Made by a program: the position numbers and the translations under genes. The notes below the pieces were generated by a model that was given only the letters and a program-made list of their open reading frames with translations, was not told the DNA's origin and made no database searches. From Streptomyces rugosispiralis (GTDB taxonomy: Bacteria > Actinomycetota > Actinomycetes > Streptomycetales > Streptomycetaceae), in contig NZ_JANIAA010000040.1 in NCBI RefSeq assembly GCF_024505145.1, positions 1-64,000 on the forward strand: 64,000 nucleotides of DNA, given 5' to 3'. Positions within the stretch are counted from its first letter, which is position 1; each line of letters starts with the position of its first letter. Below are positions 61,139 to 64,000 of the stretch, in pieces.

Positions 61139-61983
61139 CCCTGTGCCGCTCGAAAAGTCATCGCCGCAGGTGAGCTGGATGCGGTCAGCCCGCTGGGATC
61201 ATGTCCTCCGTGATCGTGTCCTTGCCGCACAAGGTGACCCGGAAGCTGCTGACCGTTCCATCGGCGCTCCTCCGTCGCGGGACGGCGAAGGATGCGGAAC
61301 TTCTGGTGCTGCGGCACGAGAACGCGGTCCTGCGCCGCCAGTTGGCCGGACCGGTCCGTTATGAGCCCGCCGACCGGTTCTGGTTCGCCGCCCTGTCCGG
61401 GCTGATACCCCAGCGCCACTGGCTCAAGATCTTCCCTGTCACCCCCGGCACCCTGTTTGCCTGGCACCGCAGATTCATCGCCGCAAAGTGGGACTACACC
61501 GCGCGCCGGGGCACCGGCCGCCCACCCACCCCGGCAGCGATCAAGAAACTCGTCCTGCGGCCGGCGAGGGAGAATCCCACGTGGGGGCACCGGCGGAGCC
61601 AAGGGGAACTTGCCCAACTCGGGTATCGCATCGCCGCCTCGACGGTGTGGGAGATCCTCAACGCGGCCGGTATCGACCCCGCGCCACGTCGCTCAGGCCC
61701 CACCTGGCGCGAGTTCCTGACCGCGCAAGCCGCGGGCATCATCGCAGCGGACTTCTTTCACATCGACACCGCCCTCGGCAGGCGGTTGTACGCGCTGGTG
61801 TTCCTCGAGCACGGCACCCGGCGGCTGCACATCACCGGGGTCACCGCCCGCCCGACTACAACCCGCCGCGGCGCATGGCCTCAGCACCGGCGTAGTCCTA
61901 CGCACCCGGATCCTCGGCGGCCTCATCAACGAGTACAGATACGCGGCATGACATGCAGCGATGACTTTTCGAGCGGCACAGGG
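61139..61983 (+). mobile_element. Deletion-derivative IS with perfect 26-bp terminal repeats
   Basis: Terminal inverted repeats CCCTGTGCCGCTCGAAAAGT... (61139-61164) and their exact complement (61958-61983) bound 845 bases. Inside, from 61201, is a transposase like the 49-kb copy (LLVLRHENAVLRRQLAGPVR, STVWEILNAAGIDPAPRR, AADFFHIDTALGRRLYALVF with the first Asp). After VTARPT it jumps to ILGGLINEYRYAA, so the second Asp and Glu are deleted. It should move only in trans. No clear target duplication. Confidence 0.88.
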
Positions 61984-62831
61984 TGGGCCGCTTCGCCTAC
62001 ACCCCGATCATGCCGCTGATGCATGCCCAGGCCGGGACGTCGGACAGTCTGGGGGCGTCGCCGGCCATCGCCAACTACATCGGCTACCTGGCCGGCGCCC
62101 TGATCGGCATCGCCGCCCCCGGGCTGCTGCGCTCGGCGGCCGCCCTGCGGACCGGACTGCTGGTGCCGGCCGCATCCCTGGCCCTGATGCCGCTGACTCA
62201 CGAGGGCGGCGCCTGGTGGGTGCTGCGGATGGCGGCGGGCGCGGCCAGCGCCCTGGTCTTCATGATCGCGACGAGCGCCATGCTGGCGTCCCTCGCCGCG
62301 CATGCCGAGCACATGACCGGCTGGGTCTTCGGCGGCGTCGGCGCGGGCATCGCCCTGTCCGGGCTGACCGTGGTGGCGGTGCAGCAGGCCGGCTCCTGGC
62401 AGCTGGCCTGGGCCGCGTGCGCCGCGCTCACCGTGCTGCTGAGTGCCGCCGCCTGGGGCCTTGCGCCATGCGCCGCGGCTGGCGCCGCCACGGGACCGGC
62501 CGAACGGCCGCGCACCCGGCGCTGGTTCACCGCCCTGCTGGCCAGCTACCTCCTGGAAGGCATCGGCTACATCATCGCCGGCACCTTCCTCGTCGCCGCC
62601 CTGCAGCAAGGTGCGCCCGGCTGGATCGGCAGCGGCTCCTGGATCGTGGTCGGCCTGGCCGCGCTCCCCTCCTGCGCCCTGTGGATGCGCCTGGCCCGCC
62701 GCGCCTCCCGCCCGGCCCTGCTGACGATCTCCCTGTCACTGCAGGCCATCGGCATCGCCCTGCCCGCCCTGTTTGCCGGCAGCGTCTCCGCCCTCGCCGC
62801 CGCCGTCCTGTTCGGCGCCACCTCTACCTGA
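61984..62831 (+). pseudogene. YbfB/YjiJ-type MFS transporter, both ends lost
   Basis: GRFAYTPIMPLMHAQAGTSD follows directly on the IS end; then ANYIGYLAGALIGIAAPGLL, LMPLTHEGGAWWVLRMAAGA, MTGWVFGGVGAGIALSGLTV, LASYLLEGIGYIIAGTFLVA and LPALFAGSVSALAAAVLFGA. About eight helices of the usual twelve. The first ~25 residues and the last ~60 are missing; at 62822 it joins TCTACCTGATCTTCTGCCG, also found at the left end of the transposase at 27.58 kb. Confidence 0.85.
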
Positions 62832-63102
62832 TCTTCTGCCGGCGCTCGCCCGGCGCCCCGGACATTCCGGGGGGCCGCAGGAGCGCTCGTCACAGGGCTG
62901 ATGCGGATCACTCGGCCGTTGGTGGCCACTCTCCAGCCCCGCCGAGCAGCCTGCTGGAGGTTTCCACGACGGCGCGCAGGGTCCGGCGGGATATCCCGAC
63001 GCCCCTGCCGTCCGGTTCCCCGTTCCATGCATACTTTGCAGGCAGCTCAGTGGCGTCCGGTTGGTCATCGGGGGGAGACGCCTGGCGAAGGGAGAAGCCG
63101 AT

Positions 63103-64000
63103 GTCTGCGCCCCGCCCTACGGATGGATCCCGGCCGGTGGCCGAGGGAACCTGGGAGCTTGCGGCCGGCCCGGTCGGCGAACCCACCGGTTCCGCCGTCC
63201 ACGACCCTGAGCTGCTCCGCCGCATCGCGGCCTTCGAGCGGTCGGATCTGGAGTCGGTCTCCTTCCTGTGGCACGGCGCCGGGCGGTGGGCGCGCTGCCG
63301 GATCCGGCGCGGGCCGGGGGCCGCGGGGTCGCCGGCCGCCACGGTCACCCTCCTCGCGCTGGACGGTCCGCCGGCCGGGCTGACGGCCCGGGAGGTGGAC
63401 GTGGTGTCGCTGATCGCGCTGGGGTTGTCCAACCGGGAGATTTCCAGTCGGCTCGGCACCAGCGTGCGGACGGTGACCACGCAGGTGGAGCGGCTGTTGA
63501 GGAAGACCGGGCAGGAGTCCCGGGCCGGGCTCGGCGCGATGGCCGTCGACCGTGAGCTGGTGCGGTTGCCGCTGCCCGGCGGAGTGGACCGCGGGTCCGG
63601 CATCAGAGTGCTGGACCTGGAGAAGCTGGTCGCCGGCGAGCCGTCGTTCCCCTGGGGGCTGCGCCGGGTGAGCGGAGGCCGACGTCCGCTACGGGTGGGC
63701 ACCATCGCGCTCGGCGGCCCGTTCGCAGCCGACGGTGAGGAGACCATCCGCGGCGCGTCGCTCGCGGTGCGGGACATCAATGCGCTGGCCTGCGAGCGGG
63801 GCCGGCCGGTGGAGCACGTGGTGGTGGCCGTCGACCCCCTGTCGCAGGAGTCCGTACGCGCGGGGCTTGCGGTGCTGGTCGAGCAGGACGTCGACGCGAT
63901 CACCAGCAGCTACGCCAGCGCGTTCAACCCGGAAGTGTTCGACTTCGCGGCGGACTACGGGCGGATCTTCCTGCATACCAACTCCTGGACGCACAGTGTG
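63103..64000 (+). CDS. LuxR-type regulator fused to a periplasmic-binding-protein domain (partial)
   Basis: Open to the window end, 299 codons so far. A variable N-terminal 95 residues; then a LuxR/FixJ helix-turn-helix (LTAREVDVVSLIALGLSNRE, SRLGTSVRTVTTQVERLLRK); then from about residue 200 a type I periplasmic-binding-like domain (RPLRVGTIALGGPFAADGEE, GASLAVRDINALACERGRPV, GLAVLVEQDVDAITSSYASA). There is no signal peptide or membrane segment in the visible part, so the binding domain should sense a ligand inside the cell, probably an amino acid, amide or urea-like molecule. ATG after AGGGAGAAG. Its target genes would lie outside or downstream. Confidence 0.85.

Noticed and set aside
1..64000. 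CRISPR array, prophage or antibiotic biosynthetic cluster
   Set aside because: No regularly spaced direct repeats, no phage structural or lysis genes, and no PKS, NRPS, terpene or RiPP core enzymes were found. SnoaL-like and methyltransferase genes alone do not make such a cluster.

Overview
The window is very GC-rich, uses G/C at third codon positions, starts many genes with GTG or TTG, and carries MsiK-type sugar permeases without an ATPase, MmyB/XRE regulators beside SDR genes, RHS toxins and F420 biosynthesis. It reads as a Streptomyces-like actinomycete, most probably an accessory (arm-like) part of the chromosome: at least 18 transposase genes or remnants and more than 20 truncated or frameshifted genes are interleaved with intact small operons. 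No rRNA, CRISPR array, replication origin or complete tRNA was seen.

Layout. 0-6.5 kb: a LysR/iron-alcohol-dehydrogenase pair with a wrecked mmsA-like aldehyde dehydrogenase, a methyltransferase, a leaderless TetR gene with its operator, and two genes broken by one-base deletions. 6.7-9.5 kb: SDR, transposase debris, half an aldo/keto reductase and a GntR regulator. 9.97-21.9 kb is the most coherent part: ten consecutive leftward genes. From the right they are a quinone-reductase-like enzyme, an FAH-family hydrolase, a SnoaL-like protein, an acyl-CoA ligase, the F420 genes fbiC and cofC, an exported serine hydrolase, a relic of a second reductase, an amidohydrolase and an F420-type LLM oxidoreductase. 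Two nearly identical promoters drive the catabolic parts, and part of their motif recurs upstream of the GntR gene. 22-32.5 kb: RHS debris, a YjdI/YjdJ pair, MarR, a YcaC-like hydrolase and many truncated genes. 32.5-38.9 kb: SGNH hydrolase, DUF998 protein, TetR, transposases, and an alpha/beta hydrolase divergent from an AraC regulator. 39.7-59.3 kb is bracketed by two direct repeats of a tRNA-Pro 3' flank. It contains IS3, GNAT, OYE, a tandem Lrp regulator, SDR with a broken LysR, a stranded polymorphic-toxin tip with its immunity gene, an intact transposase, and a GntR / aminotransferase V / sugar ABC / GH36 locus. 59.5-64 kb: a HepT/MNT-like toxin-antitoxin pair, a methyltransferase, a deletion-derivative IS inside an MFS gene, and a LuxR regulator fused to a periplasmic-binding-protein domain that runs off the window.

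How the genes work together. The 10-22 kb array looks like a catabolic pathway: F420- or flavin-dependent oxidation, ring or amide hydrolysis, C-C hydrolysis and CoA activation, with FO/F420 cofactor genes inside it. The 50.4-57.4 kb locus looks like uptake and cytoplasmic hydrolysis of an alpha-galactoside-like sugar under GntR control. Identical palindromes upstream of yjdJI and the YcaC-like gene suggest one small MarR-type regulon. Several single-base frameshifts could be sequencing errors, so calls of 'broken' there are conditional.
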